Shown in pieces: positions 38,743-48,789 of a stretch of 64,000 bases of DNA; the stretch's first letter is position 1, and the number at the start of each line of letters is the position of its first letter. A program made the translations under genes and the position numbers. Source of the stretch: Oceanisphaera pacifica (lineage in GTDB: Bacteria > Pseudomonadota > Gammaproteobacteria > Enterobacterales > Aeromonadaceae); the NCBI RefSeq assembly GCF_017498065.1, contig NZ_JAGDFX010000001.1:62001-126000 (forward strand), read 5' to 3'. The notes beneath the pieces were generated by a model. That model had not been told where the DNA came from, did no database searches, and saw only the letters and a program-made list of their open reading frames with translations.

Positions 38743-39516
38743 ATGCCTACTTTTTCCCACCCCAATATTGATATCTATACCTTGTACCAACTATTACAAC
38801 AGCGTCATTTCGGCGTGGAGTACCAACCCATTATCGACTTACATACTAATACTATTATGGGCTGGGAAGCACTGGCACGCTTTTATACGACAGACAACAC
38901 GCCGATAAGGCCGGATTGGGTATTTGAAGCCCTGCATGCTGATGAACTCTGCTTGTTTAATATTGAATATCAAATGAAGAAACTACAATTAGCCCATGCG
39001 CCTAAAGAAGGCTTGTTGTTTCTGAACATTGATCCTCACGCTTTCGCCGTATTTGGTGATCATCAATCCAACCCACTATTAGCCTTACTTGTCGATAAGC
39101 ACGATGTAGTTATCGAAATAATTGAGAACACAGATGCCAATGACGCCCGCCATAGCAGCGCTATGAGCCATGCCTTTAAGAAACAAGGGCTACTGATGGC
39201 ATTAGATGATGTTGGCGACAGTAATAGCATGCTATCTTTTGAGGTGTTATTGCATATGGATTATTTAAAGCTAGATCGCAGCTGGCTCACTCATCGACAT
39301 AAAGCCACTCACCGCTACTTATTAGAGGCACTGTGCAGCTTTGCTCATCGCAGCGGTAAAAAGCTAATTTTAGAAGGCGTAGAAAACGAACAGGACTTGC
39401 GCTTCGCTCGCAAATTAGGGGTGAATTATGTACAAGGCTTCTTATATCGCCCACAATTTCGCCAATATAGCCCAACTAGCACATCTAAATCTGAACTTAC
39501 CGCAGCAATAACCTAA
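38743..39516 (+). CDS. Single-domain EAL cyclic-di-GMP phosphodiesterase
   Basis: 257 residues, almost entirely one EAL domain without sensor or GGDEF part. Motifs: WEALARF (EAL), LFLNIDPH with the Asn, VIEIIENT with a Glu, ALDDVGDSNS (the DDFGTG position), YLKLDRSW with the Lys, LILEGVEN and VQGFLYRP with the Gln. The residues needed for metal binding and catalysis look present, so it should hydrolyse c-di-GMP. The promoter carries a near-perfect Fur-box-like site, suggesting iron-controlled lowering of c-di-GMP. Confidence 0.88.
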   Translation: MPTFSHPNIDIYTLYQLLQQRHFGVEYQPIIDLHTNTIMGWEALARFYTTDNTPIRPDWVFEALHADELCLFNIEYQMKKLQLAHAPKEGLLFLNIDPHAFAVFGDHQSNPLLALLVDKHDVVIEIIENTDANDARHSSAMSHAFKKQGLLMALDDVGDSNSMLSFEVLLHMDYLKLDRSWLTHRHKATHRYLLEALCSFAHRSGKKLILEGVENEQDLRFARKLGVNYVQGFLYRPQFRQYSPTSTSKSELTAAIT

Positions 39517-39609
39517 GGTGACCGTATAATAGTACTCAGCGATGAGCGCCCGTGCTACCTTGCTCATTATATTCATCCTAAGCATCTAACATCAGAAGGA
39601 ATTTGCTTA

Positions 39610-41070
39610 ATGCTTATTTTTTTTATCAGTATTACTATTTTAATATTGGGCTATAAGTTTTATGGCCCCTTTGTTGAAAAACAAGCCGGTATAGATCCCA
39701 CAGTTAAAACACCTCAGCAACGGTTAGCAGATGGCGTTGACTATGTGCCTATTCATCCTGTTAGGGCTTTTTTAATTCAATTTTTAAACATTGCCGGTGT
39801 AGGTCCAATTTTTGGCCCTATTTTAGGGGCACTTTACGGCCCTGTCGCCTTGGTTTGGATAGTGATTGGTAACGTGCTGGGTGGGGCGATACATGACTAC
39901 TTCTCTGGCGTAATGAGCTTAAAAGAAGACGGTAAAAGCTTGCCAGAAATTGCGGGTAACTATTACAACGTCTTCTTTAAGGGCGTAATGTTAATTTTTA
40001 CTGCCATGCTGCTATTTTTTGTGGGCGTGGTTTTTATTATGAGTCCGGCTGGGCTATTAAGTAATCTGTCTTTTTTTGAAGGGACCTTTCTTGCTGGCAA
40101 TAGTTTTTGGGTATTGGCCATTTTGGGCTATTACTTTTTAGCCACTTTATTACCGATTGATAAAATTATTACCAAGCTGTACCCACTGTTTGGCTTGTTG
40201 ATGATAGTGATGACCACCCTAATTGCCGGAGCGTTATTACTAGAAGCACCGCACCTACCACAGTTTGGCGATGTGTTTGCCTACTTTGATAGTCATTCCC
40301 ATGAAGACTTATTAGTGCCTAACCCAGATGGCGCACCGGTTTGGCCTTTACTGTTTTTAACCATCACTTGTGGCGCTATTAGTGGCTTTCACTCCACGCA
40401 ATCGCCTATGATTGCCCGCTGTTTAACCAATGAAAAATATGCACGTCCGGTATTTTATGGCGCCATGATGTGTGAAGGCATAGTGGCCTGTGTTTGGGCA
40501 ATGGCCGGTATTGCGGCATTCCCTGGTGGCTATCTAGAGTTAAAAGCCATGCTCGCACAAGGCGGCCCTGGCTTGGTGATTAACCATATTGCCAGCAGTT
40601 ATCTGGGTGTGATGGGTGGCGTAATGGCCATTTTAGCTGTGGCTATTTTCCCCATCACCTCGGGCGACACTGCGTTTCGTTCATTACGCTTAACCATTAT
40701 GGATGCGTTTAAGATTTCACAAACCACGCTAAACAGGCTTGCACTGGCTGCCCCGTTATTAGGTATTGCTTATTTGATGACCTTTTTAGACTTCGCTCTC
40801 ATTTGGCGCTACTTCGCTTTTTCTAATATGTTGCTGTCGACCAGCGTGCTGTGGCTGGCCACTAAATATCTGTTCGACAGAGGCACTTTCCATTGGGTCA
40901 CCAGTATTCCTGCCGTAATCGGTACTGCCATTACAGTGTCTTACATTGCCACCGCCGGCATTGGCTTTAACCTGCCCATGGAATACAGTAAGCCCATTGG
41001 CGTTGTAGTCGCACTCGCCTGCTTTATCGGCTTAGTGATGCAACATAAAAAGCGTGCTGTTATTGCTTAA
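39610..41070 (+). CDS. CstA family (carbon starvation) peptide/pyruvate-type transporter
   Basis: 486 residues with many hydrophobic segments and the CstA start VPIHPVRAFLIQFLNIAGVGPIFGPILGALYGP, also GGAIHDYFSGVMSL. E. coli CstA and BtsT (about 700 aa) import peptides or pyruvate; this one is of the shorter form. AAGGA lies before the ATG. It is 93 bp after the EAL gene on the same strand but may have its own promoter. Confidence 0.88.
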   Translation: MLIFFISITILILGYKFYGPFVEKQAGIDPTVKTPQQRLADGVDYVPIHPVRAFLIQFLNIAGVGPIFGPILGALYGPVALVWIVIGNVLGGAIHDYFSGVMSLKEDGKSLPEIAGNYYNVFFKGVMLIFTAMLLFFVGVVFIMSPAGLLSNLSFFEGTFLAGNSFWVLAILGYYFLATLLPIDKIITKLYPLFGLLMIVMTTLIAGALLLEAPHLPQFGDVFAYFDSHSHEDLLVPNPDGAPVWPLLFLTITCGAISGFHSTQSPMIARCLTNEKYARPVFYGAMMCEGIVACVWAMAGIAAFPGGYLELKAMLAQGGPGLVINHIASSYLGVMGGVMAILAVAIFPITSGDTAFRSLRLTIMDAFKISQTTLNRLALAAPLLGIAYLMTFLDFALIWRYFAFSNMLLSTSVLWLATKYLFDRGTFHWVTSIPAVIGTAITVSYIATAGIGFNLPMEYSKPIGVVVALACFIGLVMQHKKRAVIA

Positions 41071-41403
41071 ATAGCTAAGTTCATCGGCGAAAGAGCAGCT
41101 GTACGCTTTACGCAGTACGAAAAAACAGTCGGTGTTGTCTGTAGTGTGCCGCTTTAGGGAGCTTTCAGCTTTAAGCCGTCAGCCATCAGCGGTCAGTTAA
41201 AGACAAACACCGATTTGGCTTCGTCGTACAGCAGTCAGCGTAAAGCGCATTGCTGTCTGTTAAAACCTTCTTGCTCTGCAAGACACACAGCTAAAGCGTG
41301 GGACTACAGAAACAACGTTTTTTTAACTGACAGCTTAGGGCTGACAAATCACCAAAGGGGTCACAGGTTTGGCTTTTTGTTTGTCTGGCAGCTGCACCCG
41401 CAG

Positions 41404-41457
41404 AAAAGGGGTCGGAGTCATTTTAGAGCATTAAGCTAAATGACTCCGACCCCTTTT
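41404..41457. repeat. Long palindrome with GGGGTCGGAGTCA arms (RAYT/REP-like)
   Basis: Perfect 20-bp arms, AAAAGGGGTCGGAGTCATTT at 41404-41423 and its complement at 41438-41457, with a 14-base loop. This arm sequence recurs in many proteobacterial genomes beside REP-associated (IS200-like) transposases; no such transposase is in this window. Confidence 0.75.
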
Positions 41458-41471
41458 ATTTTTCAAAAAGC

Positions 41472-41498
41472 AAAAAGGGAGCCTAGGCTCCCTTTTTT
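41472..41498 (-). terminator. Terminator between mdh and cstA
   Basis: Palindrome GGGAGCCTAGGCTCCC (41477-41492) flanked by A-runs and T-runs, so it can act in both directions. Confidence 0.85.
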
Positions 41499-41522
41499 AC
41501 TCGTTGCTATTCGTTATAACTA

Positions 41523-42458
41523 TTACTTAACGAATTCAATGCCTTTATCGATATCACCTTTTAGGGTGTCTAGCATTTCGTTCATGGCTTTTTCTTCAAA
41601 CGCGCTTAGCTCACCGTAAGGCAATACTTTATCTACGCCGTTCTTGCCTAATAGTACCGGCTGAGCGAAGAACTGTGCATGCTCGCTGCCACCTTCAACA
41701 TAGGTGCACTCAACAACGTCGGTTTCACCTTCCATCGCTTTTACTAACGACAGTGCAAAACGACACGCTGCTTGACCCATTGATAAGGTTGCAGAGCCAC
41801 CGCCTGCTTTAGCTTCAACCACTTCGGTACCGGCATTCTGGATGCGATGGGTCATTTTCTCGATTTCTTCATCAGAGAAAGACACACCTTCAACCTGAGA
41901 CAGTAATGGCAAAATAGTTACGCCGCTGTGGCCACCAATCACGGGTACATTTACATCAGCCACGTTTAGGCCTTTGGCTTGTGCCACAAAGGTTTCAGCA
42001 CGAATAACATCAAGCGTGGTAATACCAAACAGTTTATTCTTATCGTATACACCGGCTTTCTTCAGTACTTCAGCAGCAATCGCCACTGTGGTGTTAACCG
42101 GGTTAGTAATAATACCTACGCAAGCGTTAGGGCAAGTTGTTGCCACTTTTTCAATCAGGTTTTTTACAATGCCAGCGTTTACGTTAAATAAGTCGGCACG
42201 ATCCATGCCAGGCTTACGCGCAACACCTGCAGAGATCAAAACTATGTCTGCACCTTCTAATGCGGGTGTTGGATCTTCACCACCAAAGCCCACTACTTCT
42301 ACTGCAGTTGGGATATGGCTAAGGTCGGCGGCAACACCTGGGGTAACGGGTGCGATATCGTACAGGCTTAATGCAGAACCGGCAGGCAGGTTGTTTTTTA
42401 ATAGCAGGGCCAGAGCTTGGCCGATACCACCGGCGGCTCCAAGTACGGCAACTTTCAT
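41523..42458 (-). CDS. mdh: Malate dehydrogenase
   Basis: 311-residue NAD-dependent malate dehydrogenase of the TCA cycle. [19 protein letters not shown] is the nucleotide-binding loop, [12 protein letters not shown] and NAGIVKN carry substrate arginine and loop residues, and the proton-relay histidine is in [16 protein letters not shown]. Its gene is close to argR, as in Vibrio and enteric bacteria. Confidence 0.97.
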   Translation of the reverse strand: MKVAVLGAAGGIGQALALLLKNNLPAGSALSLYDIAPVTPGVAADLSHIPTAVEVVGFGGEDPTPALEGADIVLISAGVARKPGMDRADLFNVNAGIVKNLIEKVATTCPNACVGIITNPVNTTVAIAAEVLKKAGVYDKNKLFGITTLDVIRAETFVAQAKGLNVADVNVPVIGGHSGVTILPLLSQVEGVSFSDEEIEKMTHRIQNAGTEVVEAKAGGGSATLSMGQAACRFALSLVKAMEGETDVVECTYVEGGSEHAQFFAQPVLLGKNGVDKVLPYGELSAFEEKAMNEMLDTLKGDIDKGIEFVK

Positions 42459-42656
42459 AGCTGAACTCCGTTATTATTTGAATTGTTAGACGTTTCCTAG
42501 TGCTTTAGCAACATAGCGAATACACTAGAAAAACACAATAGTTAACATAATGTGAAATCTATATTTTGTGAGGTCAACAAAGGCCTAGATCACATCTATT
42601 CCTTTTACTGCCACTGAGTCAGGGTTCGCAAAACGAGCTGATAAGTTGCTGTGTCA

Positions 42657-43352
42657 TTAGGAATGTGTTTGGAAACGCAGTGCTTTTTGCTCAAGCACTC
42701 TAAATAGCAGCGTTAAAACACCATTTAACACTAAATAAATCGCCCCTGCTAAACCAAACACCGCCAAGGTATCGTAAGTTTGACCATTAATGCGTTGCGC
42801 CAGGCCCATAATCTCCATAATAGAGATAGTACTGGCCAGTGAGCTGCCTTTAAGTACTAACACTACCTCGTTTGAGTAAGCAGGAATAACCCGGCGCATA
42901 GCATGTCGTAATTTCACACTTAATGTTTGCCAGTGGCTCATGCCCAGTGCTTGGCAAGCCAAAGTCTCCCCTTTTGGCACCGCCTCCAGCGCCCCTTTAA
43001 ATAACCGGCAAGTGTAAGCGCCCGCATTCATCCCCAAAGCCAAAATGGCACAAAACATCGGCTCTCGCAGGTAGGCCCACATCCAACTGTCTTTTATCCA
43101 GTCAAACTGAGCCGGGCCGTAATACACCAAAAATATTTGCACCAACAAAGGCGTGCCCGTAAATAGCAACAAATAACCTTCGGTGAGTTGAGCTAACACT
43201 GGGGTGTTTTGCTCTAGTATCCAGGTAAGTAGCAGGGCTATCACCAGCCCAAGCAATAGGCCTGCCGCCGTGATCTGCAAGGTAATACTTACCCCTTGTA
43301 ATAAGGTGGGTAAATAACTCAAGCTATCTACGCTTCGCAACCAATCAATCAT
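42657..43352 (-). CDS. artM: Arginine ABC transporter permease ArtM
   Basis: 231-residue polar-amino-acid permease with about five membrane segments and the HisM-type EAA loop ([22 protein letters not shown]). It overlaps artQ by 8 bp. Together with ArtQ it forms the channel of the ArtPIQM importer. Confidence 0.9.
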   Translation of the reverse strand: MIDWLRSVDSLSYLPTLLQGVSITLQITAAGLLLGLVIALLLTWILEQNTPVLAQLTEGYLLLFTGTPLLVQIFLVYYGPAQFDWIKDSWMWAYLREPMFCAILALGMNAGAYTCRLFKGALEAVPKGETLACQALGMSHWQTLSVKLRHAMRRVIPAYSNEVVLVLKGSSLASTISIMEIMGLAQRINGQTYDTLAVFGLAGAIYLVLNGVLTLLFRVLEQKALRFQTHS

Positions 43353-43992
43353 AACGCGTTACTCGAGTCGTTAATCGCTTAAGGCCCTTAGCACTGACTA
43401 CCGTAATAACCAAGTAAATCAGCGCCGCTATACCATACCAAGTAAAAGGCTCATAGGTACGAGAAGCCACCGCTTTTGCTTGATACATTAAGTCATGCAC
43501 GCCAATTAACGACACCAGTGCCGTGTCCTTTAGCAATACTAACCACTGGTTACCCAACCCCGGCAAGGCATGGCGCCAAGTTTGTGGCAGAACTATATGT
43601 ACAAAGGTGTAAAACCGAGGCAAGCCCAATGCTTGTGCCGCTTGGCGCTGGCCACTATGCACTGCTTTTAGTGCCCCCCGCAGGGTTTGCGCTGCGTAGG
43701 CGGCAAACAGCAGCGAAAGCGCCGTTACACCACACCAAAACGGGCTAAATTCAATATATTGACCGGTAATTAAAAAGAGTACTTGGGTAGAGCCAAAGTA
43801 GATAAAAAACACCACCAAGATTTCAGGCAAGCCACGCAATATGGTCGTGAGTAATGTTACCGGCCAGCGCAGCAGCGCAAAGCGGCTCATTTCTCCACCA
43901 CAAAATAAAATAGCCAGCACCAAACCCACGGCTAATGACGTCAATGCCAGCCCTAAGGTCATCAGGCTGGCATTCATTAGATGAGTGAGCAT
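43345..43992 (-). CDS. artQ: Arginine ABC transporter permease ArtQ
   Basis: 215-residue inner-membrane permease with the EAA-type loop [20 protein letters not shown] and about five membrane segments. It starts one base after the binding-protein gene ends and overlaps artM, so translation is coupled. Confidence 0.9.
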   Translation of the reverse strand: MLTHLMNASLMTLGLALTSLAVGLVLAILFCGGEMSRFALLRWPVTLLTTILRGLPEILVVFFIYFGSTQVLFLITGQYIEFSPFWCGVTALSLLFAAYAAQTLRGALKAVHSGQRQAAQALGLPRFYTFVHIVLPQTWRHALPGLGNQWLVLLKDTALVSLIGVHDLMYQAKAVASRTYEPFTWYGIAALIYLVITVVSAKGLKRLTTRVTRYD

Positions 43993-43993
43993 A

Positions 43994-44728
43994 TTACTGA
44001 GGGAAATACTGTTGATAGAGACTGGTATAGGTGCCGTTCTCTTTTAACGCATTCAAGCCTTGGTTAAGTTGGTCTAGCAGCTCTTGATTGCCTTTGGTCA
44101 CCGCAATACCAAAACCGGTACCAAAATAGTCATCATCAGTAATGCGCTCACCCAATACCGCATAACCTGAGTTGTTAGCTAACCAATCACCCACTACGGC
44201 AGTGTCGGCAAATACCGCATTAATACGGCCATTGCTCATATCAAGCAGCGCATCTTGTACACTTTGATAAGGGCGAGCATTCATGCCATCGGCTTCTAGT
44301 TTGTCTTGAATATATTTTTGATGCGAGGTGCCATTTTGCACGCCTACGGTTTCTTTTTGTAGCGCATCTGTATCGGCAAACTTATCGGTAGGGGTAACAA
44401 AAACCGCAGAATTTTCGTAGTAAATATCACTAAAGTCGACTTGTTTGGCACGCTCTGGCGTAATATCCATGGCGGCAATAGCGGCGTGGTAGCGACGAAA
44501 CTTTAGGCTTGGGATCAGGCTGTCGAAGGCTTGATTATGAAAAGTACAGTTCATGTCCTGTACTTCACAAATCGCCTTAGCCAGATCGATATCAAAGCCT
44601 TGCATTTCATTGTTTTCATCAACAAATTCAAAGGGGGCGTAGGCGGCGTTAGTCACAAACTTGACTTCATCGGCCTGTGCAGCACCTGTGGCCGCTAATA
44701 GCGCTAAAGATAATAATGTTTTTTTCAC
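43994..44728 (-). CDS. artI: Arginine-binding periplasmic protein (ArtI/ArtJ type)
   Basis: 244-residue family 3 solute-binding protein with signal peptide [49 protein letters not shown] and [18 protein letters not shown] are typical of lysine/arginine/ornithine-binding proteins. Only one binding protein is encoded here, where E. coli has artI and artJ. Confidence 0.9.
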   Translation of the reverse strand: MKKTLLSLALLAATGAAQADEVKFVTNAAYAPFEFVDENNEMQGFDIDLAKAICEVQDMNCTFHNQAFDSLIPSLKFRRYHAAIAAMDITPERAKQVDFSDIYYENSAVFVTPTDKFADTDALQKETVGVQNGTSHQKYIQDKLEADGMNARPYQSVQDALLDMSNGRINAVFADTAVVGDWLANNSGYAVLGERITDDDYFGTGFGIAVTKGNQELLDQLNQGLNALKENGTYTSLYQQYFPQ

Positions 44729-44787
44729 GATAATGTCCTTATTCTCATTGTAATTAAAATTGGAAGCTGACTATCTACCAAAGGGCT

Positions 44788-45525
44788 TTAATGAGCTAAA
44801 AACTCGGCAAACCTTGGCGTGTTAGGCTCGTCGAGTATCTTGGCATCACCATATTCAATTAACCGACCTTGCTCAAGGTAAGCCACTTTACTGGCCACTT
44901 TATGAGCGAAGCTGACTTCATGGGTAACCACCACTTGCGTAATGCCTGTTTTACCCAGCTGTAAAATTATCTCGGCTACCTCTTTGGTAATTTCCGGATC
45001 CAATGCCGCCGTGGGCTCATCAAACAATAACACGGCAGGATCCATCATCAAGGCGCGAGCAATGGCGACTCTTTGTTGCTGTCCGCCCGACAAGGCGCTT
45101 GGCCAAGCGTGTAGCTTGTCACTCAACTTAAGCTGGTTAAGCAGCAGCGCTGCTTTTTCTTGTGCCTGCTTTTTATTCATCCCCAATACTTTAACAGGCG
45201 CTTCTAGCAGGTTTTGCTCCACCGTAAGGTGAGGCCACAAATGATATTGCTGAAATACCATGCCTACCTGACTTCGCAGCTGCTGGGCACGCTTATTAAG
45301 GCGCCCAAGCTGCGCATCAGGAAAATTAAAGCTTTGCCCGGCTATGGTTAGCTGGCCTTTGTCTGGAATATCCAGCAAGTTCATTAGCCGTAGCAAAGAA
45401 CTTTTCCCTGCTCCACTAGGCCCAAGCAGAACTAAGGTCTCGCCAGCATCGCATTTTAAGGATACTTGGCTTAAAATTTCCTGACCAGACCAAGACTTGC
45501 AGATGCCGCTGAATTCTATGCCCAT
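44788..45525 (-). CDS. artP: Arginine ABC transporter ATP-binding protein ArtP
   Basis: 245-residue ABC ATPase: Walker A LLGPSGAGKSSLL, signature LSGGQQQR, Walker B VLLFDEPTAALDPE and switch VVVTHE. It is the first gene of artPIQM and is divergent from argR, with ArgR-like sites in the gap. Confidence 0.93.
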   Translation of the reverse strand: MGIEFSGICKSWSGQEILSQVSLKCDAGETLVLLGPSGAGKSSLLRLMNLLDIPDKGQLTIAGQSFNFPDAQLGRLNKRAQQLRSQVGMVFQQYHLWPHLTVEQNLLEAPVKVLGMNKKQAQEKAALLLNQLKLSDKLHAWPSALSGGQQQRVAIARALMMDPAVLLFDEPTAALDPEITKEVAEIILQLGKTGITQVVVTHEVSFAHKVASKVAYLEQGRLIEYGDAKILDEPNTPRFAEFLAH

Positions 45526-45575
45526 GCGCTATATTCACATCAAATGTCAGAGTGTTGAACTGATTTTATTTTGCA

Positions 45576-45612
45576 TGGCTGTTAATGCAAGCTAATTTTG
45601 CATTCTTATGCA
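45576..45612. promoter_or_regulatory. Candidate ArgR operator between artP and argR
   Basis: TGCATTCTTATGCA (45599-45612) fits the 5-4-5 ARG-box palindrome (TGNAT-N4-ATNCA). A weaker partner TGGCTGTTAATGCA lies at 45576-45589. Centre spacing is 23 bp, slightly more than the usual 21. Confidence 0.5.
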
Positions 45613-45658
45613 ATATAAATGACTAATCCTTGATAAAAAACCATGGCGGATAGACAAT

Positions 45659-46153
45659 ATGCCTTATTCAACCACGCTCAGTCGGCTGCAAAAAATGAAC
45701 GAAAAGCAAGAACATCTGGTTAAGGTATTTAAGGCCTTACTTAACGAGGAACGTTTTGGTTCTCAGGCAGAAATTGTGATTGCGCTGCAGGATGCAGGGT
45801 TTGATAGCATTAACCAATCGAAAGTTTCGCGCATGCTGAGCAAGTTTGGTGCGGTGCGCACTCGCAATGCCAAAATGGAAATGGTGTATTGCTTGCCCGT
45901 TGAACTGGGCGTGCCGACCAGTAGTAGCCAGTTAAAAAACTTGGTATTAGAGGTTGGCCATAATAGTGCACTAATAGTGATTCACACCAGCCCTGGGGCT
46001 GCGCAACTCATTGCTCGCATGTTAGATTCACTAGGCAGAGCCGAGGGTATTTTAGGCACTATTGCTGGTGACGATACTATTTTTATTACCCCCACCCACG
46101 ATACTCCCATTGCCACTTTGCATAAAAACGTACTCGAGCTGTTTGAGCCTTAA
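45659..46153 (+). CDS. argR: Arginine repressor ArgR
   Basis: 164 residues (152 if started at the internal ATG 45695). The N-terminal winged helix has [29 protein letters not shown]; the C-terminal hexamerisation and arginine-binding domain has [18 protein letters not shown] and [19 protein letters not shown] lies 8 bp before the first ATG, favouring the longer form. It is divergent from the arginine importer it should repress. Confidence 0.96.
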   Translation: MPYSTTLSRLQKMNEKQEHLVKVFKALLNEERFGSQAEIVIALQDAGFDSINQSKVSRMLSKFGAVRTRNAKMEMVYCLPVELGVPTSSSQLKNLVLEVGHNSALIVIHTSPGAAQLIARMLDSLGRAEGILGTIAGDDTIFITPTHDTPIATLHKNVLELFEP

Positions 46154-46218
46154 AACATAGCGGTCAGCTATCAGCTATCAGTTTAAGGCAAACACGTACC
46201 CCTTCGGGGAGCTGTAAG

Positions 46219-46347
46219 CCGTCAGCTATCAGCGGTAAGCTGTCAGTCCACAACATTCAACCAGCGTCTGTTTGTTGGCTTATGGCCGCTCTGCGGTCGG
46301 TTTGTTTTTTGTTTGTCTGATAGCTGACGGCTTAAAGCTGATCGCTG
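46219..46347 (+). repeat. ~130-bp palindromic-ended repeat element, copy 2
   Basis: Same orientation as copy 3; centre identical to copies 1 and 3 apart from a few changes. Ends are imperfect inverted repeats of the CCGTCAGC...TAAGCTGTCAG type. Confidence 0.85.
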
Positions 46348-46359
46348 CCTGAAGGGCCT

Positions 46360-46391
46360 GGATTGCCGCGTCGCTGCGCTCCTCGCAATGA
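46360..46391 (+). repeat. Short 'ggattgcc...ctcgcaatga' repeat
   Basis: GGATTGCCGCGTCGC followed by GCTCCTCGCAATGAC; related copies lie at 51761-51782 (reverse), 51894-51926 and 61387-61419. It can form a hairpin (ATTGC/GCAAT). Very similar sequences are widespread in unrelated bacteria. Confidence 0.7.
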
Positions 46392-46487
46392 CAGCTAAAA
46401 ACAGCGCCGTACGTTTAGCGCTGTACGTGAAAGGAAAACACCGGTTTAGGTTTTTCGTACAGCGGTCAGCGTATAACTAAAAGAAAG

Positions 46488-46615
46488 CCGTCAGCTATCA
46501 GCGGTAAGCTGTCAGCCCACAACATTCCAAACCAGCGTCTGTTTGTTGGCTTATGGCCGCTCTGCGGTCGGTTTGTTTTTTTGTCTGATCGCTGACGGCT
46601 TAAAGCTGACAGCTG
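46488..46615 (+). repeat. ~130-bp palindromic-ended repeat element, copy 3
   Basis: Direct copy of 46219-46347, 269 bp downstream, with small indels in the T-run and near CAACATTCC. Confidence 0.85.
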
Positions 46616-46618
46616 CGT

Positions 46619-47530
46619 TTACGCTCCTTTCGTGCTTAACCATTCTTGTGAGGGGGCGAAGAAGGCGGCGCCGGTTTCGGCTTGGGTAAATAAGGTGAGG
46701 TGATCGAAGTGGCCTTGTTCATCTGGCACAAACATATTGCTTAGCATACGTTCAAAGTGCGTGGGCGTATTACAGCACGAAATAAACACCAAGCCTTGAG
46801 CGTTAGCCGTGCCCCAGGGCATGCTTTGGCGCAATATTTCCATGCTGTTGCCGGCATCATCCTTTAAGCTGGTGCGTTTGGTGTGCGCGGTGGGTGCTTT
46901 GTCGGCTGATGCATACTCAATATTGTCGGGCTTAGTACGGCCATAAATATCTTCTTGCGCTTTTATTGCCAGTTTCTCCCAGCGCGCCATTTTGTGCTTA
47001 TAATTTTGTACATGCACATAACTGCCATCCGCAAAAGGCCCCTCTTGCACTAACGCCACCTGAGCCCGCTCGTCACCTTGTGGGTTTTCTGTGCCATCCA
47101 CAAAACCCGTCATATCGCGCATTTCTAAATAGCGAAAGCCTTGGCGTTCGTCTTTAAGCTCCACTAACTTCGCCAACAGCGCCATCACTTTTTGCTGGGC
47201 GATATAAGCGATATCCAACCTATCGGCTCGCAGTTGAAAAAATAAGTCGAACGGGGTTTCTGGAGCAACACGCTGACCCTGTTTTTGAGCAGGAAAAGCA
47301 GTAAGCTCAGCAGGCCTAGCGCTGGGGTATAAGCTGTCCCACGCTGCATTACCAATGGCCACTAAACCAGAGAAATTAGCATCAGGGTAAGTTTGAGTTA
47401 ACTCTTGCCATAAAGCAGGAACCTGCGCCAAGGCATGGGTGACCTTAGCGTATTGCTCCGACAATATATTAAACATTAAATAATGGGCGTGTAGGTTAGG
47501 TTCGGCGCAAATACCAGCTTGTGCAGTCAT
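46619..47530 (-). CDS. Dyp-type heme peroxidase (YfeX-like)
   Basis: 303-residue dye-decolourising peroxidase. The family motif GFVDGTENP bears the catalytic aspartate, and the distal RTSLKDDAGNSMEILRQSMPWG holds the conserved arginine; the proximal heme histidine is likely in KAPTAHTKR. There is no signal peptide, as in cytoplasmic YfeX. The start ATG 47530 is preferred over a GTG three codons earlier. Confidence 0.92.
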   Translation of the reverse strand: MTAQAGICAEPNLHAHYLMFNILSEQYAKVTHALAQVPALWQELTQTYPDANFSGLVAIGNAAWDSLYPSARPAELTAFPAQKQGQRVAPETPFDLFFQLRADRLDIAYIAQQKVMALLAKLVELKDERQGFRYLEMRDMTGFVDGTENPQGDERAQVALVQEGPFADGSYVHVQNYKHKMARWEKLAIKAQEDIYGRTKPDNIEYASADKAPTAHTKRTSLKDDAGNSMEILRQSMPWGTANAQGLVFISCCNTPTHFERMLSNMFVPDEQGHFDHLTLFTQAETGAAFFAPSQEWLSTKGA

Positions 47531-47727
47531 GGCTCTCACTCTCTTATTGTTCCAGATAAGCCATTATACCCTAAAGCCTTTCGGGCAGCTGTAAGCGGTC
47601 AGCTTTAAGCTCTCAGTTACAGATAAAAAATACTTGCGACGAGCGATAAACGGCAATGTTGAGTTTTTAATGTTAACTTTTATTCATTCAACATTAAAAA
47701 TTAAGCATTCAACATTGCGCGTAGCGC

Positions 47728-48789
47728 CTAAGCCACCGCTTTTTGCCCTTGTGACTCGGGGAAGAAGGTTAATGCGTGAGGCTGTATATTGATATTCACT
47801 TGGCTCACGGCTGGCAATGGGTCGTTGGTGCTCACCTCTAAATGCAGGCTCTGGCACTCCACCACGCAGCGAGTATGCGTCCCCAAAAATTGCTGCTCAA
47901 TCACACGACCATTGCCTTGTTCAGTTAACGATAACTGAATTTGTCGCGGGCGCAGCATTAATTGCCCACTGGTGCCGGGTTCGGCATTAATGGCCGCTTC
48001 ACTAGCAATCGGCCCCATGGGCGTGAGCACGGTACTGGCATCAATGACGGTGGCAGGCACATAGTTTGCCAAGCCTAAAAAGTCGGCCACAAAACGGCTT
48101 TGTGGCTGCTGATATAAGGCTTGAGGGCGGCCCACTTGTTCTATGTGTCCGGTTTGAAAGAGCGCCATGCGATCAGAAAAAGCAAAAGCTTCTTCTTTAC
48201 TGTGGGTGACAAAAATAGCGCTAATACCCTGCCCTTTTAGCAAATCACGAATTTCACTGATCAAGCGCATGCGCACTTGCGTATCTATATTAGAAAAAGG
48301 CTCATCCAGTAACATTAACTGTGGTTGGCCGATCATGGCGCGGGCAATGGCTACGCGCTGCTGCTGGCCACCGGATAACTGATGAGGGTAACGATTGCCC
48401 AGCTCACCTAAGTTCACCAGCTCTAGTACTTCAGCAACTCGTTTTTTAATAAAGGCTTTATTGGTTTCTTTGCACTGCAAGCCAAAAGCCACGTTTTTAG
48501 CCACATTTAAGTGCGGAAACAACGCATAATCTTGAAAGATCATGCCAATATTGCGCCGCTCGGGCACCCAAGCCACACCCTCGCCGTTCATTTGTTGGCC
48601 GTGAATATGGATCTCGCCCTGACTAATAGGCATGAGGCCGGCAATGGCCTTTAATAAGGTGGTTTTACCGCAGCCACTGGCTCCCAGCAAACACATAATT
48701 TCGTTTTCACCCACCTGCAACGACAAGTCATCAAGAATGGCTTTGCCGTTATAGCTACAGGTTAAGTTTTTTACATCTAATGCCGCCAT
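47728..48789 (-). CDS. fbpC: Ferric iron ABC transporter ATP-binding protein FbpC
   Basis: 353-residue ABC ATPase with Walker A LLGASGCGKTTLL, signature LSGGQQQRVAIARA, Walker B LMLLDEPFSNID and a C-terminal TOBE-like regulatory part. It energises FbpAB-mediated Fe3+ import across the inner membrane. It overlaps the permease gene by one base. Confidence 0.9.
   Translation of the reverse strand: MAALDVKNLTCSYNGKAILDDLSLQVGENEIMCLLGASGCGKTTLLKAIAGLMPISQGEIHIHGQQMNGEGVAWVPERRNIGMIFQDYALFPHLNVAKNVAFGLQCKETNKAFIKKRVAEVLELVNLGELGNRYPHQLSGGQQQRVAIARAMIGQPQLMLLDEPFSNIDTQVRMRLISEIRDLLKGQGISAIFVTHSKEEAFAFSDRMALFQTGHIEQVGRPQALYQQPQSRFVADFLGLANYVPATVIDASTVLTPMGPIASEAAINAEPGTSGQLMLRPRQIQLSLTEQGNGRVIEQQFLGTHTRCVVECQSLHLEVSTNDPLPAVSQVNINIQPHALTFFPESQGQKAVA

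Larger units (their letters stand above)
41071..41522. other. 452-bp convergent gap cstA/mdh with repeats, a long palindrome and a terminator
   Basis: No gene. 41201-41310 is a copy of the ~110-bp 'gggactacaga' repeat; 41160-41210 and 41330-41345 are 'gccgtcag' ends. 41404-41457 is a 20-bp-arm palindrome, and 41472-41498 is the mdh terminator. Confidence 0.75.
46154..46618. other. 465-bp gap argR/Dyp peroxidase made of interspersed repeats
   Basis: No gene. It contains two direct copies of the ~130-bp element (46219-46347 and 46488-46615), one 'ggattgcc' element (46360-46391) and a partial 'caccggtttaggtttttcgtacagcggtcagcg' repeat in between. Confidence 0.8.

Noticed and set aside
46219-46615. 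CRISPR array
   Set aside because: Repeats are only two long direct copies with a single spacer-like interval and inverted ends, and no cas genes exist in the window.
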